Part shown: piece by piece, positions 19,664 through 27,747 of the stretch | Layout of the letters: each line of letters opens with the position of its first letter | Numbering within the stretch: position 1 is the stretch's first letter | Assembly (NCBI RefSeq): GCF_900289145.1 | Contig: NZ_OKQO01000001.1 | Coordinates: forward strand, 372,001-436,000 | DNA from: Neobittarella massiliensis (ex Bilen et al. 2018) | Lineage (GTDB): Bacteria; Bacillota; Clostridia; Oscillospirales; Ruminococcaceae | Direction: 5' to 3' | Length of the DNA stretch: 64,000 nucleotides | The notes under the pieces: generated by a model | What the model saw: only the letters and a program-made list of their open reading frames with translations | Databases searched by the model: none | Told to the model about the DNA's origin: nothing | Made by a program: the position numbers and the translations under genes

Positions 19664-19939
19664 ATGACGAAAACTGATTTGATCGCCAAGGTCGCAGAGC
19701 AGACCGGCCTGTCCAAGAAAGACGCCGAGAAAGCCGTTAGCGCAGTCATCGACACCGTTTCCGATGCACTGGTCGCCGGTGACAAGGTGCAGATCGTCGG
19801 CTTCGGCACTTTCGAGGTCCGCGAGAGAAGCGAGAGAAAAGGCCGCAACCCCCGCACCAAAGAGGAGATCACCATCCCCGCTTCCAAGCTGCCCGCTTTC
19901 AAAGCCGGTAAGGCCCTGAAAGACGCCGTCGCGAAATAA
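19664..19939 (+). CDS. hup: histone-like DNA-binding protein HU
   Basis: HU is the abundant dimeric nucleoid protein that bends DNA. The 91-residue protein is a standard [19 protein letters not shown], then [18 protein letters not shown] with the DNA-wrapping beta arm, then [14 protein letters not shown] 19664 follows GGAGG. The codon choice is narrower than in its neighbours, consistent with high expression. A clean terminator follows, so hup is probably transcribed alone from the promoter inside mazG. HU between mazG and rqcP is a common clostridial arrangement. Confidence 0.97.
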   Translation: MTKTDLIAKVAEQTGLSKKDAEKAVSAVIDTVSDALVAGDKVQIVGFGTFEVRERSERKGRNPRTKEEITIPASKLPAFKAGKALKDAVAK

Positions 19940-19957
19940 AGGCTCCTTTAAAAATAA

Positions 19958-19996
19958 GAAACTGGTGACAGGCACTGCCAACCAGTTTCTTTTTTT
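19958..19996 (+). terminator. intrinsic terminator after hup
   Basis: Nine-base arms GAAACTGGT (19958-19966) and ACCAGTTTC (19981-19989) followed by a seven-base T run. Confidence 0.9.
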
Positions 19997-20078
19997 ATAC
20001 GGGCCGGGTCCCGCCCGGCCACAGACGACCCAATACCACACCGGCTGGCGGTCGCGCCGCCCCCCGGCAGGAGGAACT

Positions 20079-20321
20079 ATGAGACTCGACAAGTATTTAA
20101 AAGTAGTGCGTATCATCAAGCGCCGCACCGTGGCCAACGAGGCCTGTGACGCCGGCAAGGTGTCGGTCAACGGCAAGTTGGCCCGGGCTTCGCACAGCGT
20201 CAAAGAGGGCGACATCATCGAGATCGACTTTGCCCAAAAGCCGGTCAAGCTCGAGGTGCTCACCGTGGCCGAGCACGCCCTCAAAGAAGACGCCAAGACC
20301 ATGTACCGCATCATCGACTGA
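20079..20321 (+). CDS. rqcP: S4-domain RNA-binding protein RqcP (YabO)
   Basis: RqcP works with RqcH on obstructed 50S subunits and helps add alanine tails to stalled nascent chains. The 80-residue protein is a single S4 domain starting MRLDKYLKVVRIIKRRTVA, with the KVSVNGKLAR core. ATG 20079 follows GGCAGGAGG. It occupies the yabO position between mazG/hup and yabP. The downstream gap contains a GC-rich hairpin (about 20336-20362) without a clear T run. Confidence 0.93.
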   Translation: MRLDKYLKVVRIIKRRTVANEACDAGKVSVNGKLARASHSVKEGDIIEIDFAQKPVKLEVLTVAEHALKEDAKTMYRIID

Positions 20322-20429
20322 TTTTCACCGTCCCCCGCCCGCTTTTAGTACTGCCGGGCGGTCTGTCCTCATATACATGAACATGCGGCTTATAAAAAAA
20401 GCGGCAATACCAGTATGGAGGACAGGAAC

Positions 20430-20720
20430 ATGCAAGAAGAGAGGACAAAGCTCCAGGGGTCCGGCGGCCCCCACAACGTCATTATGGAAAATCGCAACCA
20501 CCTCACCGTCTCCGGGGTGGTGGATATCGACTCGTTCAGCGAGGACAGCATCGTCCTCTACACCGATCTGGGCGAGCTGGTCATCGCCGGGCGCGACCTG
20601 CACATCAACAAGCTCTCGGTCGAGACCGGCGAGCTCACCCTCGACGGCGAGGTGGACTCGCTCACCTACTACGACGGCGGCCCCAAAGAAAAAGGCCTGT
20701 TCGCCCGTATCTTCAAATAG
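20430..20720 (+). CDS. yabP: sporulation protein YabP
   Basis: YabP is a small spore-formation protein of the YabP/YqfC family with a beta-rich fold; its biochemical role is unknown. The 96 residues carry the family phrases NRNHLTVSGVVDIDSF and LVIAGRDLHINKLSVETGEL. ATG 20430 is seven bases from GGAGGA. The earlier in-frame ATG at 20415 would place the binding site inside the gene. It is 12 bases from yabQ, so the two are co-translated. A weak sigma-E-like sequence upstream could not be made convincing. Confidence 0.93.
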   Translation: MQEERTKLQGSGGPHNVIMENRNHLTVSGVVDIDSFSEDSIVLYTDLGELVIAGRDLHINKLSVETGELTLDGEVDSLTYYDGGPKEKGLFARIFK

Positions 20721-20732
20721 GGGCGCCCGGGC

Positions 20733-21368
20733 ATGGAACTGCTGGTGCCGGTAGGCTTTGAATTCGAGACGTTTCTCTACGCGCTGCTGCTGGGTTTTGC
20801 GCTGGGCCTCGTGTACGAGGTCTTTCGCATCCTGCGCATGGTGCTGCCCTGGGGCAGCGTGCTGGTAGCCATCCAGGATATTCTGTACTGGATCGGCGCC
20901 GGCGCCGTCACCTTTTTGTTTTTTATGCGCTTTACCAGCGGTATGATCCGGGGGTACGTGCTGCTGGGGGAGGGGCTCGGCCTGCTTTTGTATTTCCTCA
21001 CGCTGGGCCGCCTCATCCACGCGCTCACCGCCGCCATCATCGACCTGGTAGCCCGCTTTTTGCGGCTGCTGTACCGCCTGTTTATCGTGCCGGTACGCAA
21101 GTTTTTTGGCTTTTTGGGTCGAAAGAGTGGCAAAATTTATAAAAAGGCGGTGTCCGGGGCCAAAAGAGCTGCAAATAAGCACAACTTTCACTTGAAAGAC
21201 AAGCGGATAGTATTGTATAATCTATTAAAGCGACCCAAAAAACCAGAAGACAGCAGCCCATCGGCGGGCCGGTCACATCCGTCCCGCCGCCGGCAGCGAG
21301 CGGCGGCCGCCAAACCGGCCCCGGCCAAAAAAGCGAGAAAGAGCCATGAAAAAAGGCAAGAGCGATAA
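20733..21368 (+). CDS. yabQ: spore cortex biosynthesis protein YabQ
   Basis: YabQ is a membrane protein of the outer forespore membrane required for the cortex in Bacillus. The 211-residue product has three to four hydrophobic segments in its first 115 residues, including the typical FLYALLLGFALGLVYEVFRILR. A basic, lysine-, arginine- and alanine-rich tail follows (about 150-211), longer than in Bacillus. The ATG lies in the short gap after yabP. The last 23 bases overlap divIC, which ties a sporulation gene to a division gene in one message. Confidence 0.9.
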   Translation: MELLVPVGFEFETFLYALLLGFALGLVYEVFRILRMVLPWGSVLVAIQDILYWIGAGAVTFLFFMRFTSGMIRGYVLLGEGLGLLLYFLTLGRLIHALTAAIIDLVARFLRLLYRLFIVPVRKFFGFLGRKSGKIYKKAVSGAKRAANKHNFHLKDKRIVLYNLLKRPKKPEDSSPSAGRSHPSRRRQRAAAAKPAPAKKARKSHEKRQER

Positions 21369-21654
21369 AAAGAAAAAAAAGATCTCGATGGGGTTTTTAT
21401 CGAAGTTGGCCATCGCCGCGGTGATGGTCTATGCCGCTGTGTCTCTCATCACCACCCAGGTCGAGATCGTATCTAAAAAAAATCAGCTCGAAGAAGTCAA
21501 TCACTCGATCAGCGAGACCACCCAAAAAAATCAGGAGCTCGAGCGCATACTGAACTCCGGCGAAGACAGCGAGTTCATCGAGCGTGTCGCCCGTGAAAAG
21601 CTGGGCTATGCGGCCCCCGGTGAGCGGGTGTTTGCCGACGCGTCGGGAAGCTGA
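21346..21654 (+). CDS. divIC: septum formation initiator DivIC/FtsB
   Basis: DivIC is a bitopic division protein that forms a complex with FtsL and DivIB at the septum. The 102 residues show a lysine-rich cytosolic start (KKGKSDKKKKK) and one transmembrane helix (about 17-38). An extracytoplasmic coiled coil rich in E, Q, N and I follows, and the conserved end is FIERVAREKLGYAAPGE. ATG 21346 lies inside the end of yabQ. Gene order with yabQ upstream and an S1-domain gene downstream is the standard divIC locus. Confidence 0.93.
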   Translation: MKKGKSDKKKKKISMGFLSKLAIAAVMVYAAVSLITTQVEIVSKKNQLEEVNHSISETTQKNQELERILNSGEDSEFIERVAREKLGYAAPGERVFADASGS

Positions 21655-21689
21655 GGGGCGGCGCTGGTCTTGCGTGCGCAGGGCAGCGG

Positions 21690-21715
21690 GCGGGCAGCCG
21701 GCTGCCCGCGCTTTT
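21690..21715 (+). terminator. candidate terminator between divIC and the S1 gene
   Basis: A perfect 20-base palindrome with ten-base arms (21690-21699, 21700-21709) followed by GCTTTT. The T run is short, so termination may be partial. Confidence 0.5.
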
Positions 21716-21814
21716 AAAAAAAGGAGCTGTGTGGGGCGCTGGCCCCATTACAGGTTGCGGCGGCCGCCGCCAGATCCGTGGGGCGGTCACTTTTTAAGGA
21801 GGACTTATTTTTAT

Positions 21815-22342
21815 ATGCAGCTCGAAGTTGGAAAGATCGTTGAGGGGAAAGTTTCAGGCATCACCAAGTTTGGTGCCTTTGTCGACCTGGGTGAAAACAA
21901 AACAGGCATGGTGCACATCTCCGAAGTCGCCGCCACTTTTGTGCAGGAGATCTCAGACTTTGTAAAAGAGGGACAGACTGTCACCGTCAAAATATTGTCC
22001 ATCGGCGACGACGGCAAGATCGCCCTGTCCATCAAGCAGGCGCTGCCGGCCGATCAGCAGCGCCCGCCCCGCCGCGACGGCCCCCGGCGCGATTTTCCCC
22101 GGCGCGACTTTCAAAAGCAGGGCCACGCCCCCCGCAGCTCCGGCGCGAGCCGCGGCGTCGCCAGCCGCTCCTACAACGGTCCCCGCAGCGCCGGCTACAA
22201 GCCCCGCGCCAACGACCGCCCCGCCACCTTCGAGGACATGATGAGCAAATTCAAGCAGTCCAGCGAAGAGCGCATGTCCGACCTCAAGCGGTCGCAGGAT
22301 TCCAAGCGCCGCGGCGGCTACTCCCGCAAGGGTTCCAAGTAG
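21815..22342 (+). CDS. S1-domain RNA-binding protein (YabR-like)
   Basis: This is a general RNA-binding protein related to YabR, whose role is not settled. The 175 residues comprise one S1 domain (1-75) with GKVSGITKFGAFVDL and GMVHISEVA, then a long basic disordered tail rich in Arg, Pro, Ser and Gly. The C-terminal part includes FEDMMSKFKQSSEERM. ATG 21815 follows AAGGAGGA. A second binding site (AAAGGAG, about 21720) and an in-frame GTG at 21731 could give a form 28 residues longer. It closes the yab/div block and is followed by a terminator. Confidence 0.88.
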   Translation: MQLEVGKIVEGKVSGITKFGAFVDLGENKTGMVHISEVAATFVQEISDFVKEGQTVTVKILSIGDDGKIALSIKQALPADQQRPPRRDGPRRDFPRRDFQKQGHAPRSSGASRGVASRSYNGPRSAGYKPRANDRPATFEDMMSKFKQSSEERMSDLKRSQDSKRRGGYSRKGSK

Positions 22343-22376
22343 GGGCTGCCGGCAAACAGAAGACATACAGATCTTT

Positions 22377-22404
22377 CAGGGGCGCAGGCTGCGCCCCTGT
22401 TTTG
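22377..22404 (+). terminator. intrinsic terminator after the S1 gene
   Basis: Perfect ten-base arms (22377-22386 and 22390-22399) with a three-base loop and TTTT. Confidence 0.75.
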
Positions 22405-22447
22405 CGCCCGGATCTATTTTCAGGGCGCTGTGAAAAAAGGAGAGACT

Positions 22448-23611
22448 ATGCTCTTTATAAGCGCCCACCTCCACACCATGGAAGCACGCGACTACCCCTG
22501 TGGCTACCTGCGCACCCGGGGCACAAAAATACACAGCCTGGGGGATATGGGGGAGCTGGAGGGCCCTCTCCCCGGCGAACAGGTCATCGACCTGCAGGGG
22601 GCACATATGTACCCCGGCTTTGTCGACGCCCACAGCCACCTGGGCATGTGGGGCAACGGGCTGGGTTTCGAGGGGGCCGACGGCAACGAGGAATCCGACC
22701 CCGCCACCCCCCACCTGCGGGCCATCGATGCGGTCAACCACGCCGACTACTGCTTTGCCGAGGCGCTGGCCGGCGGGGTCACCACCGCCGTTACCGGTCC
22801 GGGCAGCGCCAACGCCATCGGCGGCCAGCTCTGCGCCGTCAAGACCCGCCTGTCCCGCATCGATACCGGCGTGCTCTCGCCCTGTGTGGCCATTAAATTC
22901 GCCCTGGGCGAAAACCCCAAAACGGTGTATAATGACAAAGATATGGCCCCCATCACCCGCATGGCCACCGCCGCCATCATCCGCGAGCAGCTCTTCAGGG
23001 CCAAGCGGTATATGGAGGATGTCGACCGCGCCGGCCGGGAGGGGGAGGAGCTGCCCGAATACGATATCAAGTGCGAGGCGCTGCTGCCGCTCTTGCGGCG
23101 GCAGGTGCCGGCCCACTTTCACGCCCACCGGGCCGACGATATCTTCACCGCCCTGCGCCTGTGCCGCGAGTTCGGCCTGCGCTGTGTCATCGTCCACGGC
23201 ACCGAGGGCCATCTCATCGCCGACATTCTGGCCGCCGAGCAGGTGCCGGTCATCACCGGTCCCATCCTCTGCGACCGCTCCAAGCCCGAGCTCGTAAACC
23301 TCACCCCCAAAAACCCCGGTATCCTGGCCGCTGCCGGGGTGCCCTGCGCCCTGTGTACCGACCACCCGGTCACCCCCATCCAATACCTGCCCCTCACCGC
23401 CGGCCTGGCCGTGCGCGAAGGGATGGACCGCCAGCAGGCGCTCAGGGCCATCACCATCGGCGCCGCCAGCATCTGTGGCATCGCCGATCGGGTCGGCTCG
23501 CTGGCGCCGGGCAAAGACGCCGACCTCGCCGTTTTCGACGGCGATCCGCTGTCCAACCTGTGCCGGCCACGTCTGGTGGCAGTAGATGGACAAATTGTAA
23601 ACGAGATATAA
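22448..23611 (+). CDS. amidohydrolase family protein (imidazolonepropionase-like)
   Basis: This is a cytosolic metal-dependent hydrolase of the amidohydrolase superfamily, in the group annotated as imidazolonepropionase-like or dipeptidase-like. The 387 residues have PGFVDAHSHLG with His62 and His64, HFHAHRADD, VIVHGTEGH and the CTDHP metal Asp. The usual C-terminal close is SLAPGKDADLAVFDGDPL. ATG 22448 follows AAAGGAGAG; the in-frame GTG at 22430 would place that site inside the gene. No histidine-degradation genes are nearby, so the substrate is open. Confidence 0.88.
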   Translation: MLFISAHLHTMEARDYPCGYLRTRGTKIHSLGDMGELEGPLPGEQVIDLQGAHMYPGFVDAHSHLGMWGNGLGFEGADGNEESDPATPHLRAIDAVNHADYCFAEALAGGVTTAVTGPGSANAIGGQLCAVKTRLSRIDTGVLSPCVAIKFALGENPKTVYNDKDMAPITRMATAAIIREQLFRAKRYMEDVDRAGREGEELPEYDIKCEALLPLLRRQVPAHFHAHRADDIFTALRLCREFGLRCVIVHGTEGHLIADILAAEQVPVITGPILCDRSKPELVNLTPKNPGILAAAGVPCALCTDHPVTPIQYLPLTAGLAVREGMDRQQALRAITIGAASICGIADRVGSLAPGKDADLAVFDGDPLSNLCRPRLVAVDGQIVNEI

Positions 23612-23628
23612 AATAAGTATTTACCCAA

Positions 23629-23656
23629 TTGATTTTTTGTGTATTTGTGATATACT
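23629..23656 (+). promoter_or_regulatory. sigma-A promoter of hpf
   Basis: TTGATT (23629-23634), a 16-base spacer and TATACT (23651-23656) in an AT-rich gap. Confidence 0.75.
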
Positions 23657-23710
23657 ATACTCATAAAGCAGCTACCGTCAGGCAGCTGTAGATCAAAAGG
23701 GGTTGATGTT

Positions 23711-24229
23711 GTGAAAATTGAGATCGTCGGTCGTAAAGTGACAGTCAAAGACAGCTTTAAAGAGAGAGTCGAGAAAAAACTCAAAAAATTCTCCAAGCTG
23801 TTCGACGACTCGGCTACCGCCACGGTGATCGTGACCGTAGAAAAGGGCCGTCAAACTGTAGAGATCACCATACGTCAGGCCTCCGCGATTTTCAGAGCCG
23901 AGCGCACCGCCGAGCAGATGGAGACCGCTCTCGATCTGGTGACGGATGTGCTCTTCAAACAGATCGTCCGCAACAAAGACCGGCTGCAGGACCGCATGAA
24001 GATGAGCTTTGCCACCTTCCAGGAGAGCGAGGCAGCCGAGCCCCAGGACGAGTTCGATATCGTCAGGCGCAAACAGTTCTCGCTCAAACCCATGAGCGTA
24101 GAAGAGGCCATCCTGCAGATGAATCTCATCGGCCACCAGTTCTTTTTGTTCCGCAATGCAGTTGACAACGAGGTCAATCTCGTATATGTTAGACGTGACG
24201 GAAAGTACGGCGTGATCGAGCCCGAATGA
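23711..24229 (+). CDS. hpf: long-form ribosome hibernation promoting factor
   Basis: Long HPF binds the 30S decoding region and dimerises ribosomes into inactive 100S particles in stationary phase. The 172 residues have the N-terminal ribosome-binding domain (MKIEIVGRKVTVKDSFKERV, 1-100). A linker leads to the C-terminal dimerisation domain (VRRKQFSLKPMSVEEAILQM with GHQFFLFRN). The start is GTG 23711; a nearby ATG is out of frame. It is transcribed alone, between its own promoter and a terminator. Confidence 0.95.
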   Translation: MKIEIVGRKVTVKDSFKERVEKKLKKFSKLFDDSATATVIVTVEKGRQTVEITIRQASAIFRAERTAEQMETALDLVTDVLFKQIVRNKDRLQDRMKMSFATFQESEAAEPQDEFDIVRRKQFSLKPMSVEEAILQMNLIGHQFFLFRNAVDNEVNLVYVRRDGKYGVIEPE

Positions 24230-24252
24230 TCGCGCACAGGTAAGTTAGCAGA

Positions 24253-24281
24253 GACCGCGACCTTGTCGTCGCGGTCTTTTT
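24253..24281 (+). terminator. intrinsic terminator after hpf
   Basis: Nine-base arms GACCGCGAC (24253-24261) and GTCGCGGTC (24268-24276), then TTTTT. Confidence 0.9.
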
Positions 24282-24326
24282 CTGGGCGGCACCGGCCGCC
24301 ACTCTCGAGATAGGACGTGCAAAAAC

Positions 24327-25436
24327 ATGTATACACTGGTCTGCCCCTGTATTTTTGGCCTGGAAAAGATCGTCAGCTTCGAGCTGCGCCGCGTCGGCGC
24401 CACCGACATCGTGGCCGACAACGGCAAAGTCACCGCCCGCGGCGACGCGCTCACCGTGGCCAAAGCCAACCTGGGCCTGCGCTGTGCCGAGCGGGTGCTC
24501 ATCCAGCTGGCCCAGTTTCCCGCCACCAGCTTCGAAGATCTGTTCCAGGGCACCTACGCCATCGATTGGGCCAGCATCATTCCCCAAACAGGTGCTTTCC
24601 CGGTCAAGGGTTGGTCGCTGGGTTCCCAGCTGGCCAGCATCCCCGACTGTCAGTCCATCATCAAAAAAGCGGCGGTCGAAAAGCTCAAGGCCGCCTATGG
24701 CATCAGCTGGTTTAGCGAGACCGGCGAAAAATATCAGATCCAGTTCTCCATCTTCAAAGATCAGGTCTCCATCCTGCTCGATACCTCCGGCGACGGGCTG
24801 CACAAGCGGGGCTACCGCCGCCGTCAAGGCGCCGCCCCCATCAAAGAAACGCTGGCCGCCGGCATCATCGATCTGGCTCGGGTGCGCCCCGGCGACACCG
24901 TGTACGACCCGCTGTGCGGCAGTGGTACCATCCTCATCGAGGCCGCCATGCGGGCCATGAACATCGCCCCCGGCCTGCAGCGCAGCTTTGCCGCCGAGCA
25001 GTGGACCACCTTCCCCAAAAAGGCCTTTGCCGATGCCCGCCGTCAGGCCCTCGACGAGATCGACCGCAGTGCCGCCTTCGAGGGGATCGGCTTCGATATC
25101 GATCCCCAGGCGGCACAGCTCACCGCAGAAAACGCCAAGCTGGCCGGGGTCGACAGCCGCATCACGGTGCAGGTGCAGGATATCACCCGCCATAAGCTCA
25201 AAGATGCCCACGGCATCCTCATCACCAATCCCCCCTACGGCGAGCGGCTGCTCACTCCGGCCCAGTGCAGCCGCATCCACCAGGCGCTGGGGGCCATGTG
25301 CCACCACAACGACCTCAAGAGCTATATCATCACCAGCAGCGACCGGTTCGAGGAGGAGTTCGGCAAAAAGGCCGACCGCCGCCGCAAGCTCTATAACGGC
25401 GAGCTCAAGTGCCAGCTGTACATGTATTTTAAATAG
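24327..25436 (+). CDS. THUMP-domain class I SAM-dependent RNA methyltransferase (RlmL/YpsC family)
   Basis: The protein is predicted to methylate guanine N2 in 23S rRNA. The 369 residues contain an N-terminal ferredoxin-like and THUMP region (1-160). The Rossmann methyltransferase domain carries the SAM motif DPLCGSGTILIEAA and the catalytic NPPYGERL. The second (RlmK) half of the E. coli RlmKL fusion is absent, as in Bacillus YpsC. ATG 24327 stands shortly after the hpf terminator with a weak binding site (ATAGGACG). A 330-base gap follows. Confidence 0.9.
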   Translation: MYTLVCPCIFGLEKIVSFELRRVGATDIVADNGKVTARGDALTVAKANLGLRCAERVLIQLAQFPATSFEDLFQGTYAIDWASIIPQTGAFPVKGWSLGSQLASIPDCQSIIKKAAVEKLKAAYGISWFSETGEKYQIQFSIFKDQVSILLDTSGDGLHKRGYRRRQGAAPIKETLAAGIIDLARVRPGDTVYDPLCGSGTILIEAAMRAMNIAPGLQRSFAAEQWTTFPKKAFADARRQALDEIDRSAAFEGIGFDIDPQAAQLTAENAKLAGVDSRITVQVQDITRHKLKDAHGILITNPPYGERLLTPAQCSRIHQALGAMCHHNDLKSYIITSSDRFEEEFGKKADRRRKLYNGELKCQLYMYFK

Positions 25437-25666
25437 CCCCCTCCCTGACTGCCGGCCCCACCGGCTGCCGTCGGCTGGACACAATGGGCGATGGGTGCTG
25501 CGGCGGGGGACAAGTTGCCTGTTTTAGCGTCAAAAACCCCCGTATTTACAATTTGTTTACATTTGCAGCAGCCCTCCACCGGGGGCTGCACCTGGCCCCC
25601 ACACCGCCTAAAAACAGTTTTCAGACCATTAAAACAGTATAAAGATGGGCCAGAGTTCACAGTTTA

Positions 25667-25694
25667 TTTACTTTTCCTTTGGCGGGGATAGTAT
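25667..25694 (+). promoter_or_regulatory. candidate sigma-A promoter
   Basis: TTTACT (25667-25672), a 16-base spacer and TAGTAT (25689-25694), before the 562-residue membrane protein gene. Confidence 0.6.
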
Positions 25695-25705
25695 ACTGTT
25701 TGTTA

Positions 25706-25739
25706 GGCCCGGGGCACAGCGGCCCCGGGCCCTTATTTT
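25706..25739 (+). terminator. strong hairpin in the 5' leader (possible attenuator)
   Basis: Perfect ten-base GC arms (25706-25715, 25722-25731) with a six-base loop, then CTTATTTT. It lies between the promoter and the start codon, so it should act on initiating transcripts. Confidence 0.5.
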
Positions 25740-25766
25740 GTATATGAAAAGTGAGAGGAGATTTCC

Positions 25767-27455
25767 ATGCGCAAAAAGCATAAAGTATGGGTGTATACCG
25801 GCATCACGGCGCTCATGCTGCTGTATATCTTTTTCAACAACGTAAACCTCAATCCCTTCTACCAGGACAGCGCCGCCTTCTACGCGATGGCCGTCACCGT
25901 GTACGTGGTGGCCTGGGCCATCATGAAGCTGGGCGGCCTGCGCCTGGTGCGCGACGGCGACAACCCCCACGTCAAGGTCGTCAACGTCGAGTTCGGCGGC
26001 GGCAAGAAAAAGTTTCCCAAGACCGCCATCGTCATCCTGGCGGCAGTCTGGATCTTTTTTGGCGGTGTCAGCCTGTTTTCCAGTGTGCTCTTTAACGTCA
26101 ACGCCTACAAAAATCAGCTCACCGAGCCCATCGTGGGCGAATTTACCGAGGATATCCAGCCGGTCGATCTCGAAAACGTGCCGGTAGTCGACCAGGAGCT
26201 GGCCTACAAGCTGGCAGTCAAAAAGCTGGGCGAGAATTCGTCGGTGGGCTCGCAGGCCCACATCGATATCAACACCGTCACCATCCAGCAGGTAGACGGC
26301 AAGCTCATGTGGGTGGCGCCGCTGCACCACTCCGGCCTGTTCAAGTGGTTTGCCAACCTGGATGGCTCGCCCGGCTACATCACCGTCTCCGCCTCCGACC
26401 CGCAGGATGTCGAGTACCGCGAAGACTACAAGATCAAGATCCAGCCCGGCTCAGCTTATCTGATGGACGATCTGGAGCGCCACACCCGCTTTAACGCGGC
26501 GCTGTTCACCGGCATCACCGACTACTCGTTCGAGATCGATGACGACGGCAACCCCTACTGGATCGTCACCACCTATAAAAACCGGCGCGGTTTCTCGCTG
26601 CCCGAGGCCAGCGGTATCGTACTGGTCAACGCCCAGACCGGCGACTGCCAGAAGTACGCCCTCAAAGACGTGCCCGAGTGGGTCGACCGCGTCCAGCCCG
26701 AAGATTTCGTCATCAACCAGATCAACAACCGCGGCGAATATGTACACGGCTTTTTAAACTTCTCCAACAAAGACAAGTTCACCACCTCCGAGGGGCACAT
26801 CATCGTCTACAACGACGGCCGCTGCTACCTGTTTACCGGCCTCACCAGCGTGGGCGCCGACGACAGCACCATCGGTTTTATCATGGTCGATATGGTCACC
26901 AAAGAGACCTACCAGTACAAACTGGGCGGCGGCGCCACCGAGGAGGCGGCCCAAAAGTCGGCCAACGGCAAGGTGCAGCAGTACGGCTACCAGGCCTCTT
27001 TCCCGCTCATCATCAACCTCAATAACGCCCCCACCTATTTCATGCCCCTCAAAGACAACGAGGGTCTCATCAAGCAGTACGCCTTCGTATCGGTGAAAAA
27101 CTACCAGCTCGTCGGCGTGGGCGAGACCATCGGCGACGCTGAGCGCGACTACATGCGGGCACTGCAGAGTTCCGGTGACAACACCATCCAGCCCGGCGAC
27201 ACCACCACCGAGGAGCAGACGCTCGAGGGCACGGTGCTGCGCATCGCCCAGGAGCAGTCCGACGGCGATACCCGTTACAAGTTCCTGCTCGATACCGGCG
27301 ACGGGGTCATCTTCGTCAGCGCCGCCAAGGTCAGCGATGAGCTGGCACTCACCCAGGCGGGCGACCGGGTAAAGGTCACTTTCTCCGGTCCGGCCGATGC
27401 CGTCACCACCGTCACCGCTTTCGACAACCTGGCTATCGGTACTGCCGAGAGCTGA
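25767..27455 (+). CDS. large membrane-anchored protein, function unknown
   Basis: I do not recognise this family with confidence. The 562-residue protein begins with a basic MRKKHK and three hydrophobic segments (about 8-24, 36-56, 83-107). A single large soluble part of about 450 residues follows, probably outside the cell. That part is rich in beta-strand patterns and aromatic residues (GLFKWFANLDGSPGYITVS; YSFEIDDDGNPYWIVTTYK). It ends with a short Thr/Glu-rich linker and a small terminal domain (about 485-555, EGTVLRIAQEQSDGD onward) resembling an OB-like barrel. ATG 25767 follows GAGAGGAG. It has its own promoter, leader hairpin and terminator. Confidence 0.8.
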   Translation: MRKKHKVWVYTGITALMLLYIFFNNVNLNPFYQDSAAFYAMAVTVYVVAWAIMKLGGLRLVRDGDNPHVKVVNVEFGGGKKKFPKTAIVILAAVWIFFGGVSLFSSVLFNVNAYKNQLTEPIVGEFTEDIQPVDLENVPVVDQELAYKLAVKKLGENSSVGSQAHIDINTVTIQQVDGKLMWVAPLHHSGLFKWFANLDGSPGYITVSASDPQDVEYREDYKIKIQPGSAYLMDDLERHTRFNAALFTGITDYSFEIDDDGNPYWIVTTYKNRRGFSLPEASGIVLVNAQTGDCQKYALKDVPEWVDRVQPEDFVINQINNRGEYVHGFLNFSNKDKFTTSEGHIIVYNDGRCYLFTGLTSVGADDSTIGFIMVDMVTKETYQYKLGGGATEEAAQKSANGKVQQYGYQASFPLIINLNNAPTYFMPLKDNEGLIKQYAFVSVKNYQLVGVGETIGDAERDYMRALQSSGDNTIQPGDTTTEEQTLEGTVLRIAQEQSDGDTRYKFLLDTGDGVIFVSAAKVSDELALTQAGDRVKVTFSGPADAVTTVTAFDNLAIGTAES

Positions 27456-27611
27456 AAATAGTTGCACTGCGGTGCACCGCAGCCGATACTGCCCCCACTG
27501 GGGGCAGCGGGCGCTGTTCAGAATATCTTTTGATGGGCGTGCGTACCGGCTGCTGTCGGTTTCGGTTCTACCGGCAACACCACCGGTGCTACCCGCGCTG
27601 TAAAAACGGCA

Positions 27612-27647
27612 AAAGGTGCCGGGCACTTCTGTGCCCGGCACCTTTTT
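27612..27647 (+). terminator. intrinsic terminator after the 562-residue membrane protein gene
   Basis: Fifteen-base perfect arms (27612-27626, 27631-27645) with a four-base loop and T run. Confidence 0.9.
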
Positions 27648-27663
27648 GTAACATTTTTCCAGC

Positions 27664-27683
27664 GGCGGCGCTATAGCGCCGCC
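27664..27683. repeat. perfect 20-base palindrome between convergent genes
   Basis: GGCGGCGCTA followed directly by its reverse complement. It lies between the plus- and minus-strand terminators and has no T run of its own. Confidence 0.7.
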
Positions 27684-27690
27684 AGGCGCT

Positions 27691-27729
27691 AAAAAGGCGG
27701 GCCTCCACCAAACCGGGGAGAGGCCCGCC
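27691..27729 (-). terminator. intrinsic terminator of the MFS gene
   Basis: On the minus strand, ten-base arms (27720-27729 and 27696-27705) are followed by TTTTT (27691-27695). Confidence 0.85.
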
Positions 27730-27747
27730 TCTGCGTTTTAAAAGCCG

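Larger units (their letters stand above)
25437..25766 (+). other. 330-base intergenic region
   Basis: No coding sequence with a ribosome binding site was seen here. The left part holds a short GC hairpin (25568-25589). The middle is AT-rich with a repeated TTTACA(A)TTTG motif around 25545-25565 and several AAAACAGT words. The right part holds a promoter and a strong hairpin, listed separately. Confidence 0.6.

Noticed and set aside
20369-20396. Possible sigma-E promoter before yabP (TCATATA-N13-CTTATAAA)
   Set aside because: Only about five of eight -10 positions fit, so it was not listed as a feature.
21729-21797. 22-codon GTG reading frame with a nearby AAGGAG, ending on the ribosome binding site of the S1 gene
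   Set aside because: The binding site is only two bases from this GTG, and a frame this short is expected by chance in GC-rich DNA.
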